From G963667425 sp963667425 [NCBI: bacterium] (GTDB lineage Bacteria; UBP6; UBA1177), in the NCBI GenBank assembly GCA_963667425.1, contig OY763407.1, positions 868,001-932,000 on the forward strand: a DNA stretch of 64,000 bases, given 5' to 3'. Below the pieces are notes generated by a model. It was not told the DNA's origin. It worked only from the letters and a program-made list of their open reading frames with translations, and ran no database searches. The position numbers and the translations under genes were made by a program. This document shows, one piece after another, positions 45,003 through 54,511 of this stretch (the stretch's first letter is position 1; every line of letters begins with the position of its first letter).

Positions 45003-45935
45003 ATGTCTAAATTAAAAATTTTTCTTATCGCTGGCGGAGTTGTATTTATAGCCGTTATAATCATTGCCGTAGTTGCGGTGAAAAAAGTCATCAGCAACGT
45101 TTCAGATGAAACAGGAATCACAGCAATAATGAACACAGCTGAAAACAGTTCACCGGAACTTGAAAAAGTAAGAGCAAGAAAATTTACAAAACCGCAAAAC
45201 GGAGAACTTACATCATCACAACTTAAAAAATACATGAAAACAGTTAAAGCAATTCACAAATACTACAAAGAAACGACAATGAAACAGGAAGCAGACCTTG
45301 CAAAAAAAGAGGAAAAACCTGAAGAAGGATCATTAAAAGAGCTCTCAAACGCGTTCAAAGGAATCGGATACCTCACATCACAAACAGCCCTTCAGGAAAA
45401 GAAATATCAGGAAGCAGCAAAAGAAAATCTTTCACAGGAAGAATATGATTGGATAGAAAGAGAGGTTATAACAACACTTGCAATTGAACACTACGGAAAA
45501 GAAATAAACGACAGTAAAATGCTCAAATCAAAATCAAAACAAGATAAAAAAGAAGTAAAAGAACTTAAAGTCGGAGATCCTGAATTCTTCAAAAAAGGCT
45601 CCATGATAATATTAACAACCGCAGCCACAAACATAGCAGCAGCAAAAGCAGTCGCAGAAAAATTTAAAGAAAGCCAGAAAAACATCAAAAAACAGCAGGC
45701 AGAAAACAAACAACTTAACGAATTAATGAAAAATGCAGGTAGCCTGATGGGCGAAATGAACAAACTTAATGAAAAAGCTGAAAAATTCTATACCATGGCA
45801 CAAACATCACACGATAAAAACAAAAATCTTGTAGTTCCAGTAAAAAATGAATGGCTTGAAAACTTCTATTCAGGAATCTGGAACCTTACAACAGTTACAA
45901 TCATGTTCAATTACATGATGTACGACGAGAAATAA
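45003..45935 (+). CDS. hypothetical membrane-anchored helical protein
   Basis: This 310-residue protein has one N-terminal transmembrane helix (about residues 5-28). A Lys/Glu-rich, all-helical body follows, likely forming coiled coils near 75-110 and 215-265 ('AEKFKESQKNIKKQQAENKQ'). No Cys, signal cleavage site or catalytic motif was found, and I do not recognise the family. A strong AGGAGG site precedes ATG 45003. Its 3' end overlaps the convergent lnt gene by 29 bp. It may be an envelope scaffold facing the periplasm, but that is a guess from topology. Confidence 0.7.
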   Translation: MSKLKIFLIAGGVVFIAVIIIAVVAVKKVISNVSDETGITAIMNTAENSSPELEKVRARKFTKPQNGELTSSQLKKYMKTVKAIHKYYKETTMKQEADLAKKEEKPEEGSLKELSNAFKGIGYLTSQTALQEKKYQEAAKENLSQEEYDWIEREVITTLAIEHYGKEINDSKMLKSKSKQDKKEVKELKVGDPEFFKKGSMIILTTAATNIAAAKAVAEKFKESQKNIKKQQAENKQLNELMKNAGSLMGEMNKLNEKAEKFYTMAQTSHDKNKNLVVPVKNEWLENFYSGIWNLTTVTIMFNYMMYDEK

Positions 45936-47496
45936 AAAGAAAAAAAGCCTTCAGAGCAAAAACAAAAAGCCCGAAAATCACAAAAACATCACCAACCATT
46001 CGATAAAGAGAAAAATAAGGCTTAAGATAAAGCTTAGCCGAAATTGCATCTCTATCAAAAGTTTCAGTTGGAGCAACAATATTTCTGCCGGCAGCATCCA
46101 TAAAAACAGAATGACCGGAATTAGCAATCATAGCGACAGGAACCCTGCTCTCAATAGCACGAAACCTTAAAAGTTCAAGAACATCACCGGAAGAACCACC
46201 CTCACCAAACCATGCAAAATTACTCTGACTGACAATAAGATTTGCGCCGTTAGCGGCAATATTCCTTGAAATAGAAGCATCAAGCGCATCCATACAAATA
46301 GCCGAACCAACCTTTGAACCATTTGTGGTAGTCATAACCGTATAATCATGACCAGCATCAAAACTGGAAATATTCGAAACAAAACTCTCTAAAAACTCTC
46401 TCCATTTAGGAAAAGTCTCAGCAAAAGGAATCGTTTCACCGAAAGGGATAAGATAAATCTTTCTATAAAAACCGAGCATATCACCACTTTCACCAATAAG
46501 AGTTGAAGTACTGTAAGTTTTAGTTCTCCGACGATCTGTAATATCTGTATTTTCCTCAATCCTGAAAGAAGTTATCATCAAATCAGTCTTAAGCGTTTTT
46601 GTCATATCACCCACAATATTTCTAGGCTTTTCATCCATATTATAAACGAAACTGAACGTAGATTCAGGCCAGACAACAAGATCAAAATCCTCGCCAGTCT
46701 CATTAATATAAGAACCAGTAAGCTCGACCATATCATAAAGCTGATTATACCAGTCATTCATCGTCAGATATCTGTTGGAAGAAAGATAATCAAGAGAAAA
46801 ATTAGCCTGAATCATAGCAACATTTAAAGTCGACAAATAATCTTTGGGCTTTTCTTCAATCATCGAAAGCCTTATTGCACCATAAACATGAGCCGCAACA
46901 ATCAAAGCAGCCAGCAAAGCAAAATCCCGACACGGAATATCTTTAAGAGATTTTAAATTTCTTACAACAATAAAAAGAAGCAGATTAACTGAAAAAACAA
47001 GAAAACTCACACCAAAAGAACCAAAAATATCCGCCGTCTGGATAAGCAGCGTATCCTTAAACGCCATATTACCGAAAGTCCACAAAAAGAACTTAGGAAA
47101 AATATACTCAAAAACCATCATTCCAAGAGCAGAATAAAAAAAACGCCACTTGGAATTAAACCTTCCGGCAATAGCAAAAGGAAAAAGAACAACAACAGGC
47201 ATAAAAAGACCTGAAAACAGCGAAAAAACAAAAGAAAAAATATGACTCAGCCATGGAGGAATATGCCCGTAAAGAATCATTGTATTATTAATCCAGGAAA
47301 AACCGACAAGATACGTTACCGTTCCGGCTACAAGAAAAAGAAAGAACTTTTTCTTAAAAGAGACCCTTTTATCCTCAGCAATAAAAAAAAGCGGAACCAG
47401 AGAAAAGAAAATAAGAAATGAAAAAGAATTATCAGGAAAAGTAAGCCCCGTTAAAACACCCGAAGCAACAGCAAATATCAAATAAAGTAAAAACAT
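45907..47496 (-). CDS. lnt: apolipoprotein N-acyltransferase
   Basis: This 529-residue inner-membrane enzyme adds the third acyl chain to lipoproteins. About six N-terminal helices (to about 210) precede a nitrilase-type catalytic domain with Glu278 in 'VVWPESTF', Lys346 in 'YRKIYLIPFGE', and nucleophile Cys401 in 'GSAICMDALD'. Classical Lnt has ICYE; here the residues after Cys are Met-Asp. It fits the many lipoproteins in this window and supports a Gram-negative envelope. The start is ATG 47496 with GAGG 5 bases upstream; the longer frame begins at a TTG before that site. It overlaps the convergent gene by 29 bp. Confidence 0.92.
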   Translation of the reverse strand: MFLLYLIFAVASGVLTGLTFPDNSFSFLIFFSLVPLFFIAEDKRVSFKKKFFLFLVAGTVTYLVGFSWINNTMILYGHIPPWLSHIFSFVFSLFSGLFMPVVVLFPFAIAGRFNSKWRFFYSALGMMVFEYIFPKFFLWTFGNMAFKDTLLIQTADIFGSFGVSFLVFSVNLLLFIVVRNLKSLKDIPCRDFALLAALIVAAHVYGAIRLSMIEEKPKDYLSTLNVAMIQANFSLDYLSSNRYLTMNDWYNQLYDMVELTGSYINETGEDFDLVVWPESTFSFVYNMDEKPRNIVGDMTKTLKTDLMITSFRIEENTDITDRRRTKTYSTSTLIGESGDMLGFYRKIYLIPFGETIPFAETFPKWREFLESFVSNISSFDAGHDYTVMTTTNGSKVGSAICMDALDASISRNIAANGANLIVSQSNFAWFGEGGSSGDVLELLRFRAIESRVPVAMIANSGHSVFMDAAGRNIVAPTETFDRDAISAKLYLKPYFSLYRMVGDVFVIFGLFVFALKAFFLFISRRTSCN

Positions 47497-47656
47497 CAGA
47501 ACCTCTTGCAAAAAACCGTTTTAATTCTAGCTTTTAAAAAAAGATAATCAAGAATAGAAAAAGATAAAGAAAAAAACAAAAAGAGAGATATAGGCAGATA
47601 AATTAACTTTAGGCTTAAACAAATCTTTATAACACACCCATTAAAAAACAGTTTAC

Positions 47657-47686
47657 TTGACTACTATCATTTTTTCTGACTATACT
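47657..47686 (+). promoter_or_regulatory. sigma-70-type promoter for the DUF3795 gene
   Basis: TTGACT (47657-47662), 18 bases, TATACT (47681-47686), about 70 bases before ATG 47759. Confidence 0.6.
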
Positions 47687-47758
47687 TTTCGGGTAAATAA
47701 CTGTAGTAAAAAACTTAAGTAGGTAAAGTTATCTGCAAAAAAGATAAAAGGAGCAAAC

Positions 47759-48247
47759 ATGATTAAAGATACAGTAGCTTTTTGTGGCCTTTTTTGTGAA
47801 TCCTGCGGAGTATATATTGCCACAATGAAAAATGATGAAAACGAACTTGAAAGAATTGCGCAAATGATGAAAACATCAAAAGAAGAAATACCATGTAAAG
47901 GTTGCAAATCAAAAGTTTTAAGCCCTCACTGCAGAATATGTGAATTCAGAAGCTGCGCAGAGAACAGACAGTTAAGTAACTGTGAAGAATGCAAAGATTT
48001 TCCATGCGAAAAGTTAACAGAATTTCAGAAACAGCTACCGCATCGAAAAGAACTATTTGAATCGGCACTTTATCGGAAGAAAAACGGAATTAATCAGTGG
48101 CTGAAAAAAATGAAAGAAGATTACTCATGTGAAAAATGCGGAACAATCAACTCACCATACTACATAACATGTAAGAATTGTGGAAACAATCCAGGAAACA
48201 GCTTCATAAAAAGGAATATATCATTATTTAAAAAGCCACAAAATTAA
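47759..48247 (+). CDS. DUF3795 cysteine-rich zinc-binding protein
   Basis: This 162-residue protein matches DUF3795: 'AFCGLFCESCGVYIAT' at the N-terminus, 'CKGCKSK', 'CRICEFRSCAENR' and 'NCEECKDFPCEKL'. The last 40 residues add a separate zinc ribbon, 'YSCEKCGTINSPYYITCKNC'. Seventeen Cys imply several metal sites. The biochemical role of the family is unknown. AAAGGAG precedes ATG 47759, and it has its own promoter. It is cytoplasmic, since no signal is present. Confidence 0.85.
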   Translation: MIKDTVAFCGLFCESCGVYIATMKNDENELERIAQMMKTSKEEIPCKGCKSKVLSPHCRICEFRSCAENRQLSNCEECKDFPCEKLTEFQKQLPHRKELFESALYRKKNGINQWLKKMKEDYSCEKCGTINSPYYITCKNCGNNPGNSFIKRNISLFKKPQN

Positions 48248-48282
48248 TCTTTCAGCAGCAGATAAAAAAAAGACATTAACAC

Positions 48283-48311
48283 TTGACTAATTAAAATCAT
48301 ACACATAATAT
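48283..48311 (+). promoter_or_regulatory. sigma-70-type promoter for the acyltransferase 3 gene
   Basis: TTGACT (48283-48288), 17 bases, TAATAT (48306-48311), 28 bases before ATG 48340. Confidence 0.65.
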
Positions 48312-48339
48312 TCAAAGTCATTTTCTTTAAGAGGTTTTA

Positions 48340-49383
48340 ATGAAAAAAGAAAATTTTCTATGGGCAGACACAATAAGAGTCTTTGCATGTATAGCTGTAA
48401 TATTCATACACGTTTCTGATATTTCAATAAGAAAATACGGACAAATATCATCATTATGGTGGCACACAAGCAACATATATCTATCTCTGTCAAGAATTGC
48501 TGTTCCACTTTTTGTAATGCTTTCAGGAGCATTAATACTTGAGAAAAAAGAAACATTAAAACAATTCTTCACGAAAAGATTCAGAAGAGTTCTCGTTCCA
48601 TTTCTATTCTGGTCAGTAATATTTATACTCTACAGAATTTCTTATCATAATGAACATCTTACAATAAGTGATATAATAGACAAAATAATAAAAGGAACGC
48701 CGTACTTTCATTTCTGGTACATATATATGATACTTGGTCTGTACCTATTTACACCGGTACTTAGAATATTTGCAGCAAACGCAACCAGAAAAGAACAACT
48801 CTATTTAATCTTAACAGCATTCACAATAAATTCCGTTCTACCGGCATTGGAAACATTTACAGGATTCAAAACAGGAATATGGACAGTAAACTTTCAAAGC
48901 TACATCGACTATTTTTTACTTGGATACTTTCTGAAAAACACAAAAATTACCAGAAAAATTTTTAATATATCAGTAATAGCAGCATTATTGTCAGGTATAT
49001 TTACAATAATAGGAACAGCAGTCACAGTTAAAATGAAAGGAAGATACGATGAATTATTTCTCGGATACCATTCATGGAATGTTTTTATCGAGGCTACAGC
49101 AGTTTTTATAATAATAAAGTACCTCTCAGACAAATCTCACATAAAAGCAGACAGTAAAATATCAGAAATATTATCAATATTAAGTGCATCAAGCTTTGGA
49201 ATATACATTATACATATAATCCCGATAGAAATATTTAAAAACAAAACACTAGGCATAACAATATCACCAATAGTAATGAATCCTCTTTACAGCATCCCTC
49301 TTATATCCTTAATAGTTTTTATTATCTGCGCATCAATAATTTATCTCATCAGAAAAATACCATATCTGAAAGAAACGGTATAG
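48340..49383 (+). CDS. acyltransferase 3 family membrane protein
   Basis: This 347-residue integral membrane acyltransferase has about ten helices. It opens with 'WADTIRVFACIAVIFIHVSD', which holds the catalytic-type His of the Acyl_transf_3 family, followed by 'RIAVPLFVMLSGALIL' and 'RVLVPFLFWSVIF'. Members O-acetylate or succinylate sugars of LPS, capsule or peptidoglycan (WecH, OatA). There is no fused SGNH domain. The acceptor is unknown; no glycan genes lie nearby. GAGG lies before the start. Confidence 0.88.
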   Translation: MKKENFLWADTIRVFACIAVIFIHVSDISIRKYGQISSLWWHTSNIYLSLSRIAVPLFVMLSGALILEKKETLKQFFTKRFRRVLVPFLFWSVIFILYRISYHNEHLTISDIIDKIIKGTPYFHFWYIYMILGLYLFTPVLRIFAANATRKEQLYLILTAFTINSVLPALETFTGFKTGIWTVNFQSYIDYFLLGYFLKNTKITRKIFNISVIAALLSGIFTIIGTAVTVKMKGRYDELFLGYHSWNVFIEATAVFIIIKYLSDKSHIKADSKISEILSILSASSFGIYIIHIIPIEIFKNKTLGITISPIVMNPLYSIPLISLIVFIICASIIYLIRKIPYLKETV

Positions 49384-49401
49384 ATAAGATAATAAACACT
49401 A

Positions 49402-49570
49402 CAGGAGTGTCAACAATTTTGTGTAAACCCGATTTTCTCTTAAACATAATCCTTTAGCATCTCCTCAAAAAATATAAGCAACTGAGAATAAATCTGAGAC
49501 CACTCTTTAATGTTTTACAGTTTTTTTCAAGTCCGGTTTTAATGTTTTCTATCGCTTTTTTTGAATTTTT
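49402..49570 (-). pseudogene. remnant of an IS256-type insertion sequence (transposase C-terminus and terminal repeat)
   Basis: On the minus strand the short frame ending at 49440 reads 'KEWSQIYSQLLIFFEEMLKDYV' (given in part), like the C-terminal end of IS256-family transposases. Just upstream another frame reads 'KAIENIKTGLEKNCKTLK', which would join it after a one-base frameshift. Beyond the stop the sequence GTTTACACAAAATTGTTGACAC (complement of about 49407-49428; shown here only as a landmark) resembles the terminal repeat of that family. The rest of the transposase is missing, so the element is dead. Family assignment is from memory of the C-terminal pattern. Confidence 0.5.
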
Positions 49571-49583
49571 TTCTGATTTCAGA

Positions 49584-49889
49584 TTACCTCTGCACTGGTC
49601 TGGCATTTTTCTTTGTGAGCCATATAGATGTGGGTTTGTCTCTGTCTTTTGTTATTTCATGTATATGAATACCGTATTTTTCTATGTATTTTTTTATTAT
49701 TTCATCTACTTTGCTCTGATTGTACCATTCTCTTTTTTCGTAGCCCAGATCCCAGACTATTCTTATTATTGTAAATTCTCTGTTTGTCGTTATTTTCCAT
49801 GGTCTTTTTTTCAGTTCTGTAATTATTTCATCCTGAATCATGTAGGCGATGTCTGTCATTTCCTCTTTTGTAAACTTCTTTGCCGCCAT
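49584..49889 (-). CDS. hypothetical small charged protein
   Basis: This 101-residue cytoplasmic protein begins 'MAAKKFTKEEMTDIAYMIQD' and is Lys/Glu-rich with a predicted helix-strand mix. I do not recognise the family. A good AGAGGA site lies 7 bases before ATG 49889, which favours this strand over the overlapping plus-strand frame (Phe/Tyr/Cys-rich, a shadow). It lies directly upstream of the IS256-type remnant on the same strand and may have arrived with it. Confidence 0.6.
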   Translation of the reverse strand: MAAKKFTKEEMTDIAYMIQDEIITELKKRPWKITTNREFTIIRIVWDLGYEKREWYNQSKVDEIIKKYIEKYGIHIHEITKDRDKPTSIWLTKKNARPVQR

Positions 49890-50065
49890 TTCTGCGTCCT
49901 CTTTAGGTTGCTAACTTAAAAATAATATATGATCTTATAATAAAATCAAAGAAATACATCTATAGTTTCAGATTTATTACAAAAATAACATTGAAAAAAA
50001 TTTCTCCTTACATATTATGCACTTGCTCTGATTTTTAAATTTTAATTTCAGGAGAAAAATTAACT

Positions 50066-51658
50066 ATGATCGGAACGATACAGCTTGGTCTTGAATTTGG
50101 TGGTTTTAAACTTTTTGATAATGTAAATATAAAATTTACTCCAGGAAACTGTTATGGAATTATCGGTGCCAATGGTGCTGGCAAATCAACTTTTCTCAGG
50201 ATTCTTGAAGGTGTTTTAGAGCCAAGCACTGGTGAAATATATAAGGAAAAAGATGCAAGAATTGCGGTTCTTAAACAGGATCATTTTGAATTTGATGAGT
50301 TTATGGTTCTTGATACTGTCCTGATGGGATATGAAAAGCTCTGGAAAGTCATGAAGGAAAAGGATATTATTTATGAGAAAGAGGATTTTACTGAAGAGGA
50401 TGGTATAAGGGCTTCAGAGCTTGAGGCTATGTTTGAGGATATGGGCGGCTGGGAAGCTGAGTCTGATGCTGCTTCTATTCTTTCGGGTCTCGGAATTCCT
50501 GAGGAGTTTCATCAGAAGAAGATGAAAGAGCTTGATGGTGGTGAAAAGGTTCGTGTTCTTCTTGCAAGGGCTCTTTTTGGTCAGCCTGATGTTCTGCTTC
50601 TTGATGAGCCGACTAACCATCTTGATATCCGCTCCAAGATGTGGCTTGAGAATTTTCTTATGAACTTTGAGAATACTGTCATTGTCGTTTCTCATGACAG
50701 ACATTTTTTAAATAAGGTTTGCACTCATATAGCTGATATTGATTTTAAACAGATAAAGCTTTATGTCGGTAATTATGATTTCTGGTATGAATCAAATCAG
50801 CTTATGCAGAAGCTTATAAAGGATCAGAACAGAAAGATAAATGAAAAGAGAGAGGATCTTAAGAAGTTTATCGAGAGATTCAGTTCGAATGCTTCAAAGG
50901 CTAAGCAGGCTACTTCAAGGAAAAAAGAGCTTGAAAAACTTACTCTTGAAGATATGCAGATTAGTTCAAGGCGTTTCCCGTATATTGATTTCAAGCCTGA
51001 AAGAGAAATCGGAAAGGAGCTTTTAACTGTTGAGAATCTTTCAAAGACTGTTGATGGAATTAAGTATCTTGATAATGTGAGCTTCAGACTCAATAAGGGT
51101 GACAAGGTGGCTTTCCTCGGAAATAATGATATGGCAAAGACTGTTCTTTTTCAGGTTCTTTCCGGTGAGATTCCTCCTGATTCAGGTAATGTATACTGGG
51201 GACCTACTGTGTCTTATGCCTACATGCCTAAAGATAATTCCAGTTATTTCCAGGATGATGAGATAAATATTCTTGACTGGCTGAGACAGTTTTCTGAAGA
51301 TAAAACTGAGAATTTTATAAGAAGTTTTCTGGGCAGAATGCTGTTTAAGGGTGATGAGGTTTACAAGGAGACGAAGGTTCTTTCCGGTGGTGAAAAGGTA
51401 AGATGTATGCTGTCAAAAATGATGCTTTCAAAGGGTAATGTTCTTATTCTTGATGAGCCGACTAACCATCTTGATCTTGAGGCTATTACTTCTTTAAATA
51501 AGTCTATGATTAATTTCCCCGGTACTCTTCTTTTTACTTCTCAGGATCATCAGTTTATTGAGACTGTTGCAACAAGAGTCATGGCTTTTAATGATGATAC
51601 GTTTGATGATGCAAAGGTTCCTTTTGATATTTTTATAGAACAGGGCGGCAAAATATAA
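50066..51658 (+). CDS. ABC-F family ATPase (YbiT-like)
   Basis: This 530-residue soluble protein has two ABC domains and no membrane part, of the ABC-F type that acts on ribosomes. Domain 1 has Walker A 'GANGAGKST', signature 'LDGGEKVRVLLARAL' and Walker B 'VLLLDEPTNHLD'. The linker (about 240-310) is the P-site tRNA-interacting motif. Domain 2 has an odd Walker A, 'LGNNDMAKTVLF', a signature 'LSGGEKVRC' and 'LILDEPTNHLD'. The GNNDxAKT Walker A and length are as in the YbiT branch; resistance-type function is possible but not indicated. A GGAG site precedes ATG 50066. It is monocistronic. Confidence 0.9.
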   Translation: MIGTIQLGLEFGGFKLFDNVNIKFTPGNCYGIIGANGAGKSTFLRILEGVLEPSTGEIYKEKDARIAVLKQDHFEFDEFMVLDTVLMGYEKLWKVMKEKDIIYEKEDFTEEDGIRASELEAMFEDMGGWEAESDAASILSGLGIPEEFHQKKMKELDGGEKVRVLLARALFGQPDVLLLDEPTNHLDIRSKMWLENFLMNFENTVIVVSHDRHFLNKVCTHIADIDFKQIKLYVGNYDFWYESNQLMQKLIKDQNRKINEKREDLKKFIERFSSNASKAKQATSRKKELEKLTLEDMQISSRRFPYIDFKPEREIGKELLTVENLSKTVDGIKYLDNVSFRLNKGDKVAFLGNNDMAKTVLFQVLSGEIPPDSGNVYWGPTVSYAYMPKDNSSYFQDDEINILDWLRQFSEDKTENFIRSFLGRMLFKGDEVYKETKVLSGGEKVRCMLSKMMLSKGNVLILDEPTNHLDLEAITSLNKSMINFPGTLLFTSQDHQFIETVATRVMAFNDDTFDDAKVPFDIFIEQGGKI

Positions 51659-51818
51659 CAGCAAACGCCAACACCTTGTAATCATTAATCTCGAACGATA
51701 AATTTCACTAAAAAAACTTCCTTTTTTTTTAAATTCTCAAGCAAAAATATTTGAGAAAAAATTAAAAAAAGATACGCTGATTCGTGTGTGTTTTTACTTT
51801 ATCAGAGTGAGCGTATTT

Positions 51819-52931
51819 ATGAAAAGGTTTCTTTTATTTTTTATCCTCATTTTTACATTGTCAAATCTTTATGCTTCAAACAAACTAGACAGGCTTCTTG
51901 CTGATGCAGTTCAGAGATCAAGTGCAACCAGAGTTGATTCTCTTATTAAACAGGGTGCTGATGTTAATTACAAAGATGAAGATGGCTGGCCGGTTCTTAT
52001 AACTGCTGTTATTTCAGGGAATCTGGGTATTGTTAAGACGCTTGTTTCAAAAGGTGCGGATATAAATATGAAAGGACCGGATAACAAGTCGCCTCTTATT
52101 TATGCTCTTTCACGTCAGAATTACAATATTGCATGGTTTTTTATAAAAAAAGGTGCAGATCTCACTGCTGCTGATAATAAGAACAGAACTCCTCTTATGT
52201 ATGCAGCAGAGAATGGAACGCTTGAAATTGTAAAATATATGGTAAAGAATGGATGCAGTACTAATCTCCAGTCTACAGAAGAAAAAACGGCTCTTGGATA
52301 TGCTGTTGACGGAAGAGACAAAAAAATAATAGAGTATCTTGGAAAGCTTTCAACCAGAAATGATGACTTTATAGCCGCAGTAAAGGAAGGAGATGTCTAT
52401 AAGGCTAAAAAGCTTCTTAAAGATGGTGTTTCTGTAGATTCAAAAGATGTGGAAGGAAAACAGGCAATACTTATTGCTGTGGAAAAAAGGCACAAAAGGA
52501 TGCTTAAGCTTCTTATTGAAACTGGAGCTGATATTAATATGCCAAATTCAAAGGGTGTTACTCTTTTCATGTTTGCTGTTCACAAGAATTTCTTTGATAT
52601 GGCTGAAGTTTTAATCCAGAATAATGCTCAGGCGGATTATAATTTTAAATATGAGAATGGCAAAACAGCTCTTATGCTTGCAATAGAACACAAAGAATGG
52701 GGCGTCATAAGAGAGCTTATGAAAAAAGAGCTGGAAATAAATGCAAAGGATTCAAAGGGTAACACGGCTCTTTTAATTGCCGTTGAATATGAACTTTCTT
52801 CTGTTGTAAAGGAGCTTCTTGAAAAAGGTGCTGATCCTACAATTGAAAATTCCAAAGGTGAAAATGCTGTTGATGTGGCAAAAAGAAAAAAACTTCTCTA
52901 TATTGAAAAAACTATGGCTAAATATATGTAA
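51819..52931 (+). CDS. secreted ankyrin-repeat protein
   Basis: This 370-residue protein has a Sec signal peptide (1-20, cut after 'NLYA') and then about ten ankyrin repeats filling the chain, for example 'DGWPVLITAVISGNLGIVKT' and 'KNRTPLMYAAENGTLEIVKY'. Two repeats near the middle are degenerate ('STRNDDFIAAVKEGDVYKAK'). It is probably periplasmic; the partner is unknown. The ATG at 51819 is chosen because it starts the signal peptide; the 11 extra upstream residues of the long frame are not signal-like. The ribosome site is weak. Its stop lies 8 bases from the convergent regulator. Confidence 0.85.
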   Translation: MKRFLLFFILIFTLSNLYASNKLDRLLADAVQRSSATRVDSLIKQGADVNYKDEDGWPVLITAVISGNLGIVKTLVSKGADINMKGPDNKSPLIYALSRQNYNIAWFFIKKGADLTAADNKNRTPLMYAAENGTLEIVKYMVKNGCSTNLQSTEEKTALGYAVDGRDKKIIEYLGKLSTRNDDFIAAVKEGDVYKAKKLLKDGVSVDSKDVEGKQAILIAVEKRHKRMLKLLIETGADINMPNSKGVTLFMFAVHKNFFDMAEVLIQNNAQADYNFKYENGKTALMLAIEHKEWGVIRELMKKELEINAKDSKGNTALLIAVEYELSSVVKELLEKGADPTIENSKGENAVDVAKRKKLLYIEKTMAKYM

Positions 52932-52939
52932 ATAATTAA

Positions 52940-54505
52940 CTATTCTATCCCCAGTTCCTTTATTTTATAGTAAAAGGAACGCCTGCTTATTCCAAGTATT
53001 TCAGCAGCATCCTTTTTAATGCCTTCACTTCTTCTCAGCGCTTCGAGAATAGCCTTTTTTTCAAGCATTTTCTGCTGATTATTCATCCATCCGGCAAGAT
53101 CAGCTGTCTGAATTGAAGGCAGATTATCTGTATCAACGGAATTATACTGATTGAAATACTCTTTTTTATTAACAGGAATAGGTATTTCTCTTAAATTAAG
53201 AGATTCAGGGAAAAGTCTCTGATTATCATCGCTCATTATTACAGCTTGAAGCACTCTGTTCTTAAGTTCTCTTATATTACCGGGCCAGCTATAGGATTCA
53301 GCTGTTGCAGCAAGTTGCTCGGTTATTGTAATCCCTTTTTTTGCATATCTTTTGGAAAAAACTCCTAAAAAATGGCTTATAAGTGGAATAATATCTTCCT
53401 TTCTTTCCCTGAGCGGAGGAATTTCTATCGGAAAATTACTGAGTCTATAAAAAAGATCGTTTCTAAATGTACCATTTTTAATTATCATATCAAAATTTCT
53501 GTTTGTTGCGGCAATAATTCGAACATCAACTGTGATTTCTTTATCTGAACCTACTTTCGTAATTTTTTTATCCTGCATAAACCTTAAAAGCTTCGCCTGA
53601 ACAGAGAGAGAAAGCTCACCTATTTCATCAAGAAAAAGGGTTCCTTTGTCTGCATATTCAAATTTGCCTTTTCTTCCGGTAACGCCTGTTGCCACACCAT
53701 CTTCAATACCAAAAAGTTCACCTTCAACTAAAGATTCAGGAATTGCGGCACAGTTTACCGCAACAAATGGAGCATCCTTTCTTTTTGAAGAGTAATGAAG
53801 ATATTTTGCAGCCATATCCTTTCCGGTTCCGCTTTCACCGGTAAGAAGAACATCAACATCAAGATTTTTTATTTTATCAAATCTGAGAACAATTTCAGCC
53901 ATAGCAGAAGATGTAAATATAAGTCTCTCTTCCCCCTCACCTGCTCCAATTATCATATCCCTGAGCATTTCATTCTGTTTAGAAAGAATCTCTTTTTCAT
54001 TTTCAAGCTTTTTCTGCTGATTCATAACTTTTATAATTGCAGCTGTAAGCGTACCCAAAACCAGAAAAAACGGTTTCTTAAAAAAAGAAAAAGAATCATC
54101 ATTGTCAATTCCAAGCATCATCGAACCATATTTTTCACCCGCAAAAACAAGTGGAATATAGATTCCTGTGAGACCTGATTCAAAAGATATTTCTATCATT
54201 TCATCTTTTGCAAGAGAAATCTGAGCATTTTTGTCCTGCGCAATATCATTTTTAACTATATCTGAATCATCACTGGAACGTTTCCATAACGGGAGAAGCT
54301 TTCCATTTTCATATTTATAAAAAACAAGTTCCTTTACCTGAAGTCTTGAAATAATAAGTTCTGAAAATTCATAATAAAAAGATTCTTCGGAAAGGGAAAG
54401 AGACATAAGAGAAACAAGTCCGGTAAGGACATTCATTTCATCCATTCGTTCATCAAGAAGTTCCTGTGTATTTCTCAGGACATCTATAAAATCATTATTC
54501 AACAA
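52940..54505 (-). CDS. AAA+ enhancer-binding-type regulator with GAF-like sensor and altered sigma-54 loop
   Basis: This 521-residue regulator has a GAF-like N-terminal domain (about 20-165), an AAA+ domain (about 195-430; Walker A 'LTGESGTGKDMAAKYL', Walker B 'KGTLFLDEIGE') and a Fis-type HTH ('KKDAAEILGISRRSFYYKI'). The sigma-54-binding GAFTGA loop reads 'GVATGV', a variant that may not contact sigma-54, so it could act as a different kind of regulator. The start is TTG 54505 (or the adjacent TTG), with GAGG 6-9 bases upstream. It is the last gene of a three-gene minus-strand operon after the MshEN-like and HDOD genes (6-base gap). Confidence 0.85.
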   Translation of the reverse strand: MLNNDFIDVLRNTQELLDERMDEMNVLTGLVSLMSLSLSEESFYYEFSELIISRLQVKELVFYKYENGKLLPLWKRSSDDSDIVKNDIAQDKNAQISLAKDEMIEISFESGLTGIYIPLVFAGEKYGSMMLGIDNDDSFSFFKKPFFLVLGTLTAAIIKVMNQQKKLENEKEILSKQNEMLRDMIIGAGEGEERLIFTSSAMAEIVLRFDKIKNLDVDVLLTGESGTGKDMAAKYLHYSSKRKDAPFVAVNCAAIPESLVEGELFGIEDGVATGVTGRKGKFEYADKGTLFLDEIGELSLSVQAKLLRFMQDKKITKVGSDKEITVDVRIIAATNRNFDMIIKNGTFRNDLFYRLSNFPIEIPPLRERKEDIIPLISHFLGVFSKRYAKKGITITEQLAATAESYSWPGNIRELKNRVLQAVIMSDDNQRLFPESLNLREIPIPVNKKEYFNQYNSVDTDNLPSIQTADLAGWMNNQQKMLEKKAILEALRRSEGIKKDAAEILGISRRSFYYKIKELGIE

Positions 54506-54511
54506 AAACCT

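Noticed and set aside
49542-49919. 125-residue plus-strand open frame rich in Phe, Tyr and Cys
   Set aside because: The opposite strand has a charged, protein-like frame with a good ribosome site; this one is its shadow.
51733-51764. Inverted repeat TTCTCAA...TTGAGAA after the ABC-F gene as a terminator
   Set aside because: On the plus strand it is followed by A residues, not T, and its stem is AT-rich; there is no minus-strand gene for it to terminate.
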